Positions 26,584 to 35,842 are shown, numbered from the stretch's first letter. The stretch is 64,000 bases of DNA from Corallococcus coralloides DSM 2259 (GCF_000255295.1 NC_017030.1:806001-870000); one strand, 5' to 3'. The notes: generated by a model from the letters alone, not told the origin. Made by a program: numbers and translations.

Positions 26584-28968
26584 ATGAGCCTTCCCGCTCG
26601 AAGCACCCTGGCCGCGAAGGTCCTGTCCCACGCCAGCGCGTGGCTCATGTGCACCGTGCTGTGCCTGCTGCCCGTGCTCGCGGGCGCGGCGCCGCGCTTC
26701 GGCCTCGCGGGCCTGTCCTCCAACAACGAGGTGCGCCTGCGCACGTCCACCGCCCACCTGGAGACGGTGCTGCGCGTGGACCTGCTGCCCACGCCCACGG
26801 ACGTGTCTCCGGACGCACCGCGCGACGCGGGCGCGGAGGCCACGCGGGTGACGGTGCTGGTGGATCCGCTGCTCGCGGCGGACGGCACGCAGGTGCCGGT
26901 GACGGTGCGCGTGGGCACGACGGAGGGCGCGGCGGAGGTGCCCATCTCCGTGCGGCAGCCGGTGACGGTGACGCTGTCCGCGGACCTGCCCGCGGCCGGT
27001 GACTTCCACGGTCGCGTGGTGCTCCTGGGCGACGGCGTGCGGGAGGTCACCCCGCTCGTCGTGCAGCGCATGGCGGTGGCGCCCACGGTGCAGTTCTATC
27101 CGGTGGCCCCCGCGCGCGGTTGGACGCTGGGGCCGTTCTCCGGCAAGGCCACGGTGCGGCTGACCTTCCGGGAGACGGCCGGCGTGGGCGGCGCGGTGGG
27201 GCCCGCGGCGGTGGTGCAGCTGGACCGCAGGGCGGGTGGCTCCGGAGACGGCGCCGCGCCCGTGCAGGCGCAGGACGCGAAGTGGTTCTTCCGCGGACCG
27301 GATGGCCAGCCGCAGGGCCCGGGGAAGGAGGGCATCCTCCAGGTGCCCGCCCATGGCACCGGCCTCTTGAGCCTGGACGTGGACGACCTGCCGGAGTCCG
27401 GCGAGTACACCGGCACGGTGCGGCTGCTCGTGCCGGAGGGCGCGGCGGTGGAGCAGGCCTTCACCGTCTGGGTGAAGACGCCCGCGATGTTCGGCGCGTT
27501 CCTCATCTTCCTGGGCGTGGTGACGTCCGCGGCGGTGCGCTTCTATGTGCAGCGCGTGCGCCCGCGCGTGAACCTGCGCAGCCGCGCGGAGGCCGCGCGC
27601 CAGAAGCTCCAGTCCCTGGTGCCCGCCCGTCCGCTGGAGCGCGAGGCCACCGTGGCCGCGTCGCTGCGCCGCCAGGTGGACGCGCTCCTCGCGGACATCC
27701 AGCGGCCGCTGAGCGGGCTCGTCGTGCAGGACTCCGTGCTCGCCCTGTTCGAGGCGCGCCTCCAGCTGTTCTCGCTCTGGTCCGTGCTCCTGCGGCAGCT
27801 GGAGGGGCTCAAGGGCGTGGCGCTGCTGGACGCGGAGCGCAAGCTCAAGGCGGTGGAGACGCTGCTCCAGAATGATCAGGCCACGTCCGCGGACTTCTCC
27901 GAACAGGCGCAGCTCTTGCGCACGCTCGACCTGGAGGCGGTGGCCCGCGCGGTGCTGGAGGCGCGGCTGACGGAGCTTGAGCAGCAGTCGCGGACGCTGT
28001 CCTCCCAGCGCGGGGATGACCCGGTGAGCCGCCGGCTCCAGGGGGAGCTGCCCCTGTACGTGCTGCGCGCGCGCCAGCAGCTGCCGGGGCCCGACCTGGA
28101 GGCGTCACGGCGGCTGGTGGAGACCGCGCGCGAGGCGTTCCTCGAAATCCTCCTGACGGACCTGGAGGACGCCCTCACCGCGAAGGAGCTGCCCGGCGGC
28201 TTCACGCAGGAGGAGTGGGCGGCGCTGCGCCTGCGCGTGGGCGAACAGCTGGCCCGGGCGCGGGCCCGCATGTCCGCCAGCGTGGACGAGGCCTACCTCT
28301 ACTACCAGTCCGCGCACGCGCTGTACCTGCGCGAGCTGGTGGACAACCTGGAGGAGGCGCTGACGCAGCTCCAGGCCCAGTCCGGCGGCGGGCTGAACAC
28401 CCTGTCGGACTGGCGCACCGCGGTGGACGCGCGGCTGGCGACGGCGCGCGAGCAGCTGGACAAGGGCGAAGCGAACCTGGCCTCGGCGGAGTACCGCGCC
28501 GCCCGCGAGGACTTCGCGCGCCACGTCACGCTCCCGCCGCCCCCGGTGTCCATGGGCGGCCGGCTGGCCCTGGAGTCCGTTCCCTCCGCCGTGACGCTGG
28601 ACCCCTTCTCGCAGCCGGCCACGGAGTCGCCACCGCCGCCGCAGTCGCCGCTGCCCGGCGGGCCCGCCACCGGGAACCTCTCCCCCCTGCCACCGTCGTC
28701 CACGAAGGCGAGCACCGACGTGCTGGTGAACCTGGACTGGATTCCCCTGCCGCGCTCGCGAGACCTGTGGAAGGTGGAGCTCGCGGTGCTGGGGATGATG
28801 TCCATCATCGCGGTGCTGCTGGGGCTCCAGGTGTTGGATGTCTTCGCGCCCACGTGGGGCGGCTCCGGCGCGTGGATGACCGCCTTCCTCTGGGGCTTCG
28901 GCCTGCACCAGGTGGGCAACGCCACCTTCGACGGCCTGTGGGGCATGGTGTCGCGGCTGGAGAAGTAG
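26584..28968 (+). CDS. Large membrane protein with coiled-coil cytoplasmic region
   Basis: 794 residues. Signal-like N-terminus and an extracytoplasmic beta-rich part (to about 295), a membrane span at 301-320 (FGAFLIFLGVVTSAAVRF), then 400 residues of charged helices and coiled coil (LEARLTELEQQSRTL and similar), a Pro-rich linker, and two C-terminal hydrophobic segments at about 733-755 and 763-782. The layout suggests a sensor or scaffold spanning the inner membrane. I do not recognise a family. It follows the EAD1-trypsin gene on the same strand, and might be its receptor, but that is inference. The start at 26584 is weakly supported. Confidence 0.75.
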   Translation: MSLPARSTLAAKVLSHASAWLMCTVLCLLPVLAGAAPRFGLAGLSSNNEVRLRTSTAHLETVLRVDLLPTPTDVSPDAPRDAGAEATRVTVLVDPLLAADGTQVPVTVRVGTTEGAAEVPISVRQPVTVTLSADLPAAGDFHGRVVLLGDGVREVTPLVVQRMAVAPTVQFYPVAPARGWTLGPFSGKATVRLTFRETAGVGGAVGPAAVVQLDRRAGGSGDGAAPVQAQDAKWFFRGPDGQPQGPGKEGILQVPAHGTGLLSLDVDDLPESGEYTGTVRLLVPEGAAVEQAFTVWVKTPAMFGAFLIFLGVVTSAAVRFYVQRVRPRVNLRSRAEAARQKLQSLVPARPLEREATVAASLRRQVDALLADIQRPLSGLVVQDSVLALFEARLQLFSLWSVLLRQLEGLKGVALLDAERKLKAVETLLQNDQATSADFSEQAQLLRTLDLEAVARAVLEARLTELEQQSRTLSSQRGDDPVSRRLQGELPLYVLRARQQLPGPDLEASRRLVETAREAFLEILLTDLEDALTAKELPGGFTQEEWAALRLRVGEQLARARARMSASVDEAYLYYQSAHALYLRELVDNLEEALTQLQAQSGGGLNTLSDWRTAVDARLATAREQLDKGEANLASAEYRAAREDFARHVTLPPPPVSMGGRLALESVPSAVTLDPFSQPATESPPPPQSPLPGGPATGNLSPLPPSSTKASTDVLVNLDWIPLPRSRDLWKVELAVLGMMSIIAVLLGLQVLDVFAPTWGGSGAWMTAFLWGFGLHQVGNATFDGLWGMVSRLEK

Positions 28969-28970
28969 CC

Positions 28971-29798
28971 TCAGGCCTTCTTGCCGCGGATGGCGCGCGC
29001 GGCCAGCCGGTCCACCAGCGCGGGCGCCACCAGCTTGAGCACCTGTCCCACGCGGCCGGTGAGCGTCATCACCAGCTCGCGTTGGCGGCGCTCCATGGCG
29101 TTCAGGATGAGGGCCACGCAGGTGTCCACGTCCATGGTGGCGCCCGCTTCGTCGCGAGGGCTCTGTCCCAGGGGCCGGCCCTCCGGACCCAGCGCGTGCG
29201 CGCGGATGTCCGTGGCCACGAAGCCCGGCGACACCACGAGCACGTCCGTGCCGGTGCCCAACAGTTCGATGCGCAGCGAATCGAAGAAGCCCTGCATCGC
29301 GTGCTTGCTGGCGGCGTAGCCGGTGCGCATGGGCACGCCCGTCTTGCCCGTCAGGGACGACACGGCGACGAGCAGTCCCTTGCGCGCCTTGATGTGCGGC
29401 AGCGCGTGGAAGGTGCAGTGCACCGCGCCCAGGTAGTTGATGCGCATGAGGCGCTCGTAGAGGCCCAGGTCCTTCACGTCCTCGAAGCGCGAGTGCATGG
29501 TGATGCCCGCGTTGTTGACGAGCACGTCCACGCCGCCGAACGCCTCCACCGTGCGCTCCACCAACCGGCGGCACGCCTCCGGGTCACCCACGTCGGTGGG
29601 CACCGCCAGCGCCTTGCCACCGGCGACCTCGCAGGACCCCTTCACGCGCTCCAGCGCCTGGGCATCCCGCGCCGCCAGCGCCACGTTCGCGCCCAGGCCG
29701 GCCAGGGCCACCGCCAGCGCCTCGCCGATGCCCGCGGACGCGCCGGTGACAATCACGGTCTTTCCTTGCATGGGCTGCTTCTTCCCAGGGGGGTTCAT
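28971..29798 (-). CDS. Short-chain dehydrogenase/reductase
   Basis: 275 residues. TGASAGIG (NAD(P) binding), NNAG, the catalytic Tyr-Lys in YAASK and the Ser of VSSLTG are all in place, so it should be an active oxidoreductase. The C-terminal extension after the fold (VMTLTGRVGQVLKLVAPALV...) resembles DltE/DHRS-type membrane-associated members. The substrate is unknown. GGGAGG precedes the ATG at 29798. It overlaps the ZIP gene by 4 nt (ATGA) and so is the last gene of a three-gene minus-strand operon. Confidence 0.9.
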   Translation of the reverse strand: MNPPGKKQPMQGKTVIVTGASAGIGEALAVALAGLGANVALAARDAQALERVKGSCEVAGGKALAVPTDVGDPEACRRLVERTVEAFGGVDVLVNNAGITMHSRFEDVKDLGLYERLMRINYLGAVHCTFHALPHIKARKGLLVAVSSLTGKTGVPMRTGYAASKHAMQGFFDSLRIELLGTGTDVLVVSPGFVATDIRAHALGPEGRPLGQSPRDEAGATMDVDTCVALILNAMERRQRELVMTLTGRVGQVLKLVAPALVDRLAARAIRGKKA

Positions 29799-30574
29799 CC
29801 ATGTCCTCCCGTGAACCGTTCCGCGAAGTGCAATCCGCCAATGAGCAGCAGCCCACACAGGAAGCCCACCACGCGCTGGCGTGAGTCCGGGCCCCGGCGC
29901 AGCTCCGGCAACAGGTCCACCGCGCCGATGTAGAGGAACGAGCCTCCGGCGATGGCCAGCACCGTGCCCTGGAGCGAGGGCAGATACCGGGTGCCCAGCA
30001 GCACTCCCGCGGCGCCCACCGCGGCGGTGAGCTGCACCGCGCCCAGCGCGACCAGCGACCGCGCGCGAGTCCAGCCCGCGGCGCGAAGGAGCGCGTAGTC
30101 GCCCACCTCCTGCGGCAGCTCGTGGACGATGACGGCGAACGCGGTGGCGAAGCCCGCTTCCGGCGACACGAGGAAGGCCGCCGCGACCGCCGCGCCATCG
30201 CCCACGTTGTGCAGCGCATCCGACGCGAGCAGCGCGCCCGGCAGCGTGGGCACGCTCGGGTGCGCATGATGATGGCCATGCGCGTGTCCGGCGGCGCACT
30301 CGGCGTCATGGTGGTGATCGCCCAGCGCCCACTCCATGAGCGCCAGCGCGACGAAGCTGGCGAAGGCCCACGCGAAGGCGGCATTGCCCCGGGCCTCCAC
30401 CGCCTCCGGCAGCACCTCCAGGAACACCGCGCTCAAGAGCGTGCCGGCGGCGAAGGCCACCAGCGCGGGCAGCCGCCGTTGCAGCCAGCGCTCGGACAGC
30501 ACCCCGCCCGCGAGCCCGGCCAGGCCGTCCAGCCCCACCGCGACGAAGACGAGCAGGACGGTCTGTGTATCCAT
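29795..30574 (-). CDS. ZIP family metal transporter
   Basis: 259 residues, about eight membrane spans. A His-rich cytoplasmic loop (GDHHHDAECAAGHAHGHHHAHP) and the intramembrane metal motifs ALHNVGDGAA and VIVHELPQEVGD are diagnostic of ZIP (ZupT/GufA-like) carriers for Zn2+, Fe2+ or Mn2+ import. The direction and metal preference are family knowledge. The start is placed at 30574 (MDTQTVLLVFVAVGLDG) because the frame upstream is a non-hydrophobic shadow. It overlaps the hydrolase stop by 1 nt and the SDR start by 4 nt. Confidence 0.9.
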   Translation of the reverse strand: MDTQTVLLVFVAVGLDGLAGLAGGVLSERWLQRRLPALVAFAAGTLLSAVFLEVLPEAVEARGNAAFAWAFASFVALALMEWALGDHHHDAECAAGHAHGHHHAHPSVPTLPGALLASDALHNVGDGAAVAAAFLVSPEAGFATAFAVIVHELPQEVGDYALLRAAGWTRARSLVALGAVQLTAAVGAAGVLLGTRYLPSLQGTVLAIAGGSFLYIGAVDLLPELRRGPDSRQRVVGFLCGLLLIGGLHFAERFTGGHG

Positions 30575-31350
30575 CAGGGGGCCATCAGCCACGCGAGCAC
30601 TTCTTGGGGATTGTCCACGTGCACGAAGTGGCCGGCATCCGGAAGGAGGGCCACGGGGCAGCCCGCGTCCTCCAGGCGCCGGGCGCTCTCCTCGGACACG
30701 TAGCGGCTGCGCCCGCCGCGGATGCAGCGCAGGGGCGGGTGCACGGGGCGCTCCACCGCGGGCCACAGGTCCTGGCCGTTGACGCGGCGGTGGAGCTGGA
30801 GGAGCGCGTCGCGGTCGAAGCGCCAGCGCACGCCGTCACCGTCGGGCGTGAGGTTCATGAGGAGCCAGTCCGACAGCCCCTCCGACAGGCCATTGCCGAT
30901 GAGGTTCTCGCGCAGGGCCTTGCGGCTGTCCGCGCGCGGCGGGGCCTTCAGGAGGATGTCCAGGACATAGCCGCTGTCTGACAGGTTCAGCGGCACGGGC
31001 CCGGGCGCGATGTCGAGCATCGCCACGCTGCGCACACGCTCGGAGGCCTCCAGGCTCGCGGCCAGGGACACGCGGCCGCCCAGCGAGTGGCCCACCCAGT
31101 CCACGGCGCCGGTGAAGCCCTGCGCGTCGAGCGTGGCCACCACGTCGCGAGCGAGCGTGGTCAGGTCCGAGTCCGGATGCAGGGCCGGGGAGGTGCCGTG
31201 GCCGGTGAGGTCGGGCAGGAGGATGCGGCGGCGCGGATCCGCCTTCGTCCACGCGACGGCCAGCGAGCGCAGGTTGCGGCCCGTCCCGAGGAAGCCGTGC
31301 AACATCACCGTGAGCACGTCACCCGTGCCCACCTGAAAACTTTCGAGCAT
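30574..31350 (-). CDS. Alpha/beta-fold hydrolase (YbfF-like esterase)
   Basis: 258 residues. LHGFLGTGRNLRSLA supplies the oxyanion loop; GHSLGG holds the nucleophilic Ser; GHFVHVDNP near the C-terminus holds the catalytic His. The length and the HGF-LG motif fit the small esterases/acyl-CoA hydrolases related to YbfF or MhpC. The exact substrate is unknown. An in-frame GTG one codon upstream (31353) is an equal alternative start. First gene of the hydrolase/ZIP/SDR operon. Confidence 0.88.
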   Translation of the reverse strand: MLESFQVGTGDVLTVMLHGFLGTGRNLRSLAVAWTKADPRRRILLPDLTGHGTSPALHPDSDLTTLARDVVATLDAQGFTGAVDWVGHSLGGRVSLAASLEASERVRSVAMLDIAPGPVPLNLSDSGYVLDILLKAPPRADSRKALRENLIGNGLSEGLSDWLLMNLTPDGDGVRWRFDRDALLQLHRRVNGQDLWPAVERPVHPPLRCIRGGRSRYVSEESARRLEDAGCPVALLPDAGHFVHVDNPQEVLAWLMAP

Positions 31351-31441
31351 CACGCCACCGCCGTCGTGTGTCGCATGCCTTGACCTGGGGGCACGCCTGC
31401 CGCTTCATACCGCGAACCCCCCTTTCGTCGAGGTGAACCCG

Positions 31442-31981
31442 ATGGCATCCGTCTCCTGGTTGTTGCTGGCGCTCGGCGCCAACCCCGTCGCTGCTCCGGC
31501 CGCGGCCCAGGCTCCGGCCGACCCCAAGGTCGCGGTGGCCACGGTGCTGGACGACTGGCACCGCGCGGCGGCGGTGGCCAACGAGGCGCGCTACTTCGCC
31601 TTCTTCACGCCGGACGCGGTCTTCATGGGCACGGACGGTGAGGAGCGCTGGACGGTGGACCAGTTCCGCGCGTGGGCGAAGCCCTACTTCACGAAGGGCA
31701 AGGCCTGGTCCTTCAAGTCGGTGTCCCGCAACGTGTTCTTCTCCAAGGACGGCCAGGTCGCCTGGTTCGACGAGGCGCTGGACACGCCCAACCTGGGCCC
31801 CGCGCGCGGCAGCGGCGTGCTGGTGAAGGACGCGGCCGGCTGGAAGATCGCCCAGTACAACCTCTCCGTCCCCATCCCCAACGACCTGATGGGCGAGGTG
31901 ACGAACCGCATCGCCACGTACTCCAAGGCCAAGGCCGCCACACCGCCCGCCCCGGCAAGCAAGCCCGCGGCGAAGCCCTGA
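31442..31981 (+). CDS. SnoaL/NTF2-like secreted protein (DUF4440 type)
   Basis: 179 residues. The hydrophobic N-terminus with PVAAPAAAQA is probably a cleaved signal. The body fits the cone-shaped NTF2/SnoaL fold: VLDDWHRAAAVANEARYFAFFTPDAVFMGTDGEERWTV then WFDEALD and GVLVKDAAGWKIAQYNLS. Members may bind small ligands or act as enzymes; none can be chosen here. GAGGTG precedes the ATG at 31442. Divergent from the esterase/ZIP operon. Confidence 0.8.
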   Translation: MASVSWLLLALGANPVAAPAAAQAPADPKVAVATVLDDWHRAAAVANEARYFAFFTPDAVFMGTDGEERWTVDQFRAWAKPYFTKGKAWSFKSVSRNVFFSKDGQVAWFDEALDTPNLGPARGSGVLVKDAAGWKIAQYNLSVPIPNDLMGEVTNRIATYSKAKAATPPAPASKPAAKP

Positions 31982-32114
31982 CGCATGCCTGCCTGCGTCA
32001 TGGTCCGGCTTCATGACAGAACCATGACAAACGTATGGAGGAGCTGAGGCCCTCCGCCATTTCCTACGCTGTACGTTGGGGTCCTTCGCCACTCTGTAAC
32101 GGAGGCCCCAACGC

Positions 32115-32516
32115 ATGCGTGTCATCACCCCCGACCTTCTCGTCGCGGCCGTGACGGAACTCTCCCGGGGATCGAAGCTGGTCCGACTGAAGGACGTTCA
32201 GGCGTGGTGTGAGTGGAACGGAGTGGATGCGCAGGGCGACGGCCTGCGGAACCAGGCGCTCTGGGAAGCGGAGCGCGCCGAGGCCCAGGGCCAGCGCCGG
32301 CTGCTGAAGTTCAAGAGCGGCGAGTGCAAGCAGTCCCGGCTGGGCTGGGCGCTCATCCCCCACGGGACCAAGGCGCGCGAGCTGGCCACGGACCTGCGCT
32401 GGTGCGAACAGACGTGGAACGGCATGGACTGGGAGTGGGTGGGCGGAGTCGCGCCCGTCCCCGAGCGCCGTCCCAACCGGGTGCGGAACGAGGAGCAGGC
32501 GCCCGCCTCCCCGTGA
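32115..32516 (+). CDS. Hypothetical cytoplasmic protein
   Basis: 133 residues, start preceded by CGGAGG. Trp- and charge-rich: VQAWCEWNGVDAQGDG, LLKFKSGECKQSRLGWALIP, WCEQTWNGMDWEWVGG. Neither a signal nor a recognised domain was found. It ends 29 nt before the palindrome that overlaps the SET gene's ribosome site. Confidence 0.65.
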   Translation: MRVITPDLLVAAVTELSRGSKLVRLKDVQAWCEWNGVDAQGDGLRNQALWEAERAEAQGQRRLLKFKSGECKQSRLGWALIPHGTKARELATDLRWCEQTWNGMDWEWVGGVAPVPERRPNRVRNEEQAPASP

Positions 32517-32545
32517 GTCCGGGCCGTGCTTAGGTTCGTGCAGGC

Positions 32546-32565
32546 ACCCTCCCCGCGGGGAGGGT
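32546..32565 (+). promoter_or_regulatory. Palindrome covering the SET gene ribosome-binding site
   Basis: A 20-nt perfect palindrome with half-site ACCCTCCCCG. Its right arm contains GGGGAGGG, which is also the Shine-Dalgarno sequence 7 nt upstream of the ATG at 32572. Folded RNA would hide the ribosome site. The following TTTCTCC also allows a terminator reading. Confidence 0.55.
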
Positions 32566-32571
32566 TTCTCC

Positions 32572-32982
32572 ATGAACAATCCCGAGCTCGATCGCCTCGT
32601 CTCCGAGAATCAGTTCCATCCCAACGTTGAATGGCGCCTCGTTCCTGGAAAGGGACGGGGCGTCTTCGCGCGCAGGTTCCTGCCCAAGGGCACGCTCGTG
32701 GAGTGGGCGCCCATCAGCCGCTTCCCGGAGAGCGACCTGAAGCCGGTGGAGCACCGCGACTGTCAGGCGCACCACCACGTCTTCACCTGGGGCAGCGAGC
32801 CCGGCCGGGAGAAGGCCTACGCGTGGGGCATGCTGGCGCTCTACAACCACTCCCAGACGCCCAACGTGGAGCTCATCGACGGGCCGGTGCCGGACTCGGG
32901 CGCCGCCGTGGCGCTGCGGGACATCCAGCCCGGCGAAGAGCTCTGCCTGGACTACGGCCTCACCTGGTTCGAGCCGAGCTGA
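32572..32982 (+). CDS. SET domain protein
   Basis: 136 residues, just the catalytic domain. KGRGVFARRFLPKGTLVEWAP, ALYNHSQTPNVE and ALRDIQPGEELCLDYG are the conserved SET blocks: SAM site, NH-S pseudo-knot and the C-terminal Tyr. It is expected to methylate protein lysines with SAM; no target is apparent. Standalone bacterial SET proteins are scattered and usually taken to be acquired by transfer. The ribosome site lies within the palindrome at 32546-32565. Confidence 0.88.
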   Translation: MNNPELDRLVSENQFHPNVEWRLVPGKGRGVFARRFLPKGTLVEWAPISRFPESDLKPVEHRDCQAHHHVFTWGSEPGREKAYAWGMLALYNHSQTPNVELIDGPVPDSGAAVALRDIQPGEELCLDYGLTWFEPS

Positions 32983-33002
32983 AGCGCGCCCGTGTGCTTC
33001 AG
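32979..33002. terminator. Hairpin shared by the SET gene and the convergent lipase-like gene
   Basis: CTGAAGC (32979-32985) pairs with GCTTCAG (32996-33002) around a 10-nt loop. The stop codons of both convergent genes lie in the arms. Confidence 0.5.
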
Positions 33003-34099
33003 ACCGCGTCCTGGATGTTGTTCAGGTACGTGTCGATGCCGTGCTTGCCATCCAGGGCGAAGACCTCGCCGTTCCCGGGGGAGTCGAAGGTGTGGATGGT
33101 GGCGCCTTCGGGGTACTGGGTGGACGGGCCGCCGTTGAGGATGCCGATGCCGGGGAAGAGGCCGGACGCGATGCCGCTCACGATGTCCGTCACCGGGTTG
33201 AACGCGTGCGTGCCCAGCCACGTGGGCACGGGGTCCTGCTTGTTCACGTAGAAGGTGTACTTGGGCCCGTCCGGGAACGTCTTGCCCGCGCCCGCGAAGG
33301 TGGAGACGTTGATGTTCCCGAGCAGCGCCTCGCGCTTGTCGCGGTTGCCGTCGCCGAAGATGGGCAGGTTTCCCCAGAAGCCGCCCATGTCGTCCTTGAT
33401 GCGGTTGTCCACCTCGCGCAGCGCGCTCGACACGATGGCGCCACCCTGGCTGTAGCCGGTGACGTTGACCTTCTTGCCGGCCTGCAGGTCCCTGTAGATG
33501 GCGTCCGCCAGCGTCTGGGCCGCCTTGTTGTCACCGAGGCCCAGCCGGTCCAGGCCCGTCTGCGTCACGTCCGCGGGCAGGCCCTCCGTGGCGTTGTAGA
33601 TGGGCACCACGTTGGTGCCCGACTCGTTCGCCAGCTTCTGGGCCTCGCCCGTGGCGTTCCCGTCTCCCTGCGGCTGCGTGAGGATGCCGTTGACGTGGTA
33701 CGTCGTCGGCGTCGGGGAGGCGATGGGCTTCTCCGGCTTGAACGGCGGCACCTCCGAGACGGAGAACTTGTCCGGCGGATAGGCGTAGCCGTCCGAGCCC
33801 AGGTACATGCCGTCGTAGAGCTTCGGATCCGCTTTCGAGTCGATCTTCAGCGCGCCGCGAGCCACCTTCGTCGCGTCATCCAGCTGCACCGTGCCGGCCT
33901 TCACCGTGCCCGTGTTGGACTGGATGGGCGGCAGGTTCGCGTTGCCCGGGGTGGAGGACTGGGCGCGCTTCGCCTCGAAGACGTCCTTGGCCGCCAGCGG
34001 GCGGGCGAGCGCGTTCTTCGCCACGGGACCGGACTGCTCCTCCACGGCGCGCGGCGTCACCTGCCGGACTCCGCCTCTTCCCACTCCGTCGATGGACAT
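32999..34099 (-). CDS. Lipase/esterase-like alpha/beta hydrolase
   Basis: 366 residues. No signal peptide; the first 130 residues are low in hydrophobics and probably a linker or secretion region. The hydrolase core starts near TTYHVNGILTQPQGDG and contains the nucleophile elbow GYSQGG at 215-220 (Ser217). Related PE-PPE/cutinase-like hydrolases and polymorphic-toxin lipases share this elbow. Catalytic Asp and His are probably in the last 100 residues (NKQDPVPTW and ATIHTFDSPGNG). The substrate and export route are not visible. Confidence 0.75.
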   Translation of the reverse strand: MSIDGVGRGGVRQVTPRAVEEQSGPVAKNALARPLAAKDVFEAKRAQSSTPGNANLPPIQSNTGTVKAGTVQLDDATKVARGALKIDSKADPKLYDGMYLGSDGYAYPPDKFSVSEVPPFKPEKPIASPTPTTYHVNGILTQPQGDGNATGEAQKLANESGTNVVPIYNATEGLPADVTQTGLDRLGLGDNKAAQTLADAIYRDLQAGKKVNVTGYSQGGAIVSSALREVDNRIKDDMGGFWGNLPIFGDGNRDKREALLGNINVSTFAGAGKTFPDGPKYTFYVNKQDPVPTWLGTHAFNPVTDIVSGIASGLFPGIGILNGGPSTQYPEGATIHTFDSPGNGEVFALDGKHGIDTYLNNIQDAV

Positions 34100-34165
34100 G
34101 TCCAGGGCCTTCCGTGCTCGTGGTTCGAGGAGGTTATCGGGAGATGAGAAGAAGAGTTGTCCCGG

Positions 34166-35842
34166 TCAGGGCAGAACGTTGACGTGAATGCCCGGCGTGC
34201 GGCGCTCGGTCGCGCGCTCCACCACACGGCCCAGGCGCAGCAGCAGGTGCTCCTCGTAGGGGCGCCCCATGAGGTGCACGCCCACGGGCAGGCCGGCGCG
34301 GTCGAAGCCCGCGGGCACGGAGAGGGCAGGGCAGCCGGTGAGGTTCGCCAGGCGGATGAAGCGCATCAGGGCGTCCACCACCGGCAGGTTCGACTCGCCG
34401 GCGGGGAGCGTCGCCTCGGGGATGGCGGGCGCGGTGCTGGCCGTCGTCGGCGTGACGATGACGTCCACGTCCGCCATGAGCGCCAGCAGCTCGCGGGTCA
34501 GCCGGTGCCGGTGCCGCAGCGCGTGGATGAGGTCCGTGGCCCGGAAGTGACGTCCCAGCGCCAGGTTGGTGCGCGAGTCGAGCCCGAACACCGACGCGCG
34601 GGCCTTCAACTGCGGCAGCATCGCCTCCGCCATCTCACTCAGGATGATGCAGCTGTGCGTCCAGAGAATCGTGTTCAGGTCCGGCGCGGGCAGCTCCACC
34701 ACCGTGGCACCCGCGTCGGTGAGGGCGCGCACGGCCTCGCGGCAGCGTGCCACCACGTCCGGATCCGCGTCTTCGAAATAGGGCGTGCAGATTCCCAGCC
34801 GGATGCCCTTCAACGCACCGTCTTCAAAGCCAGACAGGTGATGCGGAGGCTGCTGCCGGGCGACGACGTCGTGTCCGTCCGGTCCGGCGACAATCGCATA
34901 CGCCGCCGCGACGTCGTCGACGGTGAGGCCCAGGGGGCCCACGTGCGCCACGTTCCAGCACAGCGGCGGCACGCCCGTCTCCGGGATGCGGCCCCAGGTG
35001 GCCTTGAGGCCGACGATGCCGCACAGCGCGGCGGGGATGCGGATGGAGCCGCCGCCGTCCGCGCCAATGCTCACCGGACACAGGCCCGCCGCCACCACGG
35101 CTCCGGAGCCGCTGGAGCTGCCGCCGGTGATGTGGCCCCGGTTCCACGGGTTGCGCGCGGCGCCGTGGTGCGGATTCAACCCGATGGGGTTGATGCCAAT
35201 CTCCTGCATGTTGGCCTTGCCCAGGATGACCGCGCCCGCGGCCTTCAACCGGGCGGCCACGGTGGAGTCGGTCCGGGCCGGCTCGGTGCGGAACGTGGTG
35301 CCCAGCGTCGTGGGGAAGCCGGCCAGGTCCAGCTCGTCCTTGATGACGACGGGCACCCCGTCGAACACGCTCAAGGGCGCGCCCGCGCGCAGGCGCTCCG
35401 CGGACGCCTCCGCCGAGCGCAGCACCTCCTCCGGCTTGCGAGCGATGAAGAGCCCCAGCCGGTCCGCGCCGGCGTCCAGCCGTTCAATCGCCTCGTGGAC
35501 CTTGTGCGCCACGGCCACCGGATCCGTGCTCCCGTCCCGGTAGGCGCGAGCGAACGCCGAGACCGTCTCCCGCTTCGGCGTCACGGGTGACGCGGCGACG
35601 GCGCGCGCGGCCTGCTCCACCGGTGTCTGTGTTTCAGCGGGAGGCGCTCCCGGGGGCAGTGGGTACTGGACGGGCGGAGCATCGCCAGCGGACAGCTCGC
35701 GCCACTGCTCGATGCCGCTGTCCCGCATCAACTTCTCCACCAGTGCCGGGCCCACGCCGCCCCGCTCCAGCGTGTTGACCATGGCCTTGAGGGCCATGCC
35801 AGAGAGTCGCGGAGCCTTCACCGGAGCGCGTCGGTAGGTCAT
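34166..35842 (-). CDS. Amidase signature family protein
   Basis: 558 residues. The Ser-cisSer-Lys triad is clear: Lys168 in VVIKDELDL, cis-Ser in GGSSSGSGA (about 242-245) and nucleophile Ser266 in GADGGGSIRIP. The 90-residue N-terminal extension before the domain makes it like the fatty-acid-amide-hydrolase-type amidases. It hydrolyses an amide bond, but the substrate is unknown; it is not the GatA type, as no gatB/gatC lies nearby. The start MTYRRAPVK at 35842 is chosen over upstream frame extension, although the ribosome site is weak. Confidence 0.9.
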   Translation of the reverse strand: MTYRRAPVKAPRLSGMALKAMVNTLERGGVGPALVEKLMRDSGIEQWRELSAGDAPPVQYPLPPGAPPAETQTPVEQAARAVAASPVTPKRETVSAFARAYRDGSTDPVAVAHKVHEAIERLDAGADRLGLFIARKPEEVLRSAEASAERLRAGAPLSVFDGVPVVIKDELDLAGFPTTLGTTFRTEPARTDSTVAARLKAAGAVILGKANMQEIGINPIGLNPHHGAARNPWNRGHITGGSSSGSGAVVAAGLCPVSIGADGGGSIRIPAALCGIVGLKATWGRIPETGVPPLCWNVAHVGPLGLTVDDVAAAYAIVAGPDGHDVVARQQPPHHLSGFEDGALKGIRLGICTPYFEDADPDVVARCREAVRALTDAGATVVELPAPDLNTILWTHSCIILSEMAEAMLPQLKARASVFGLDSRTNLALGRHFRATDLIHALRHRHRLTRELLALMADVDVIVTPTTASTAPAIPEATLPAGESNLPVVDALMRFIRLANLTGCPALSVPAGFDRAGLPVGVHLMGRPYEEHLLLRLGRVVERATERRTPGIHVNVLP

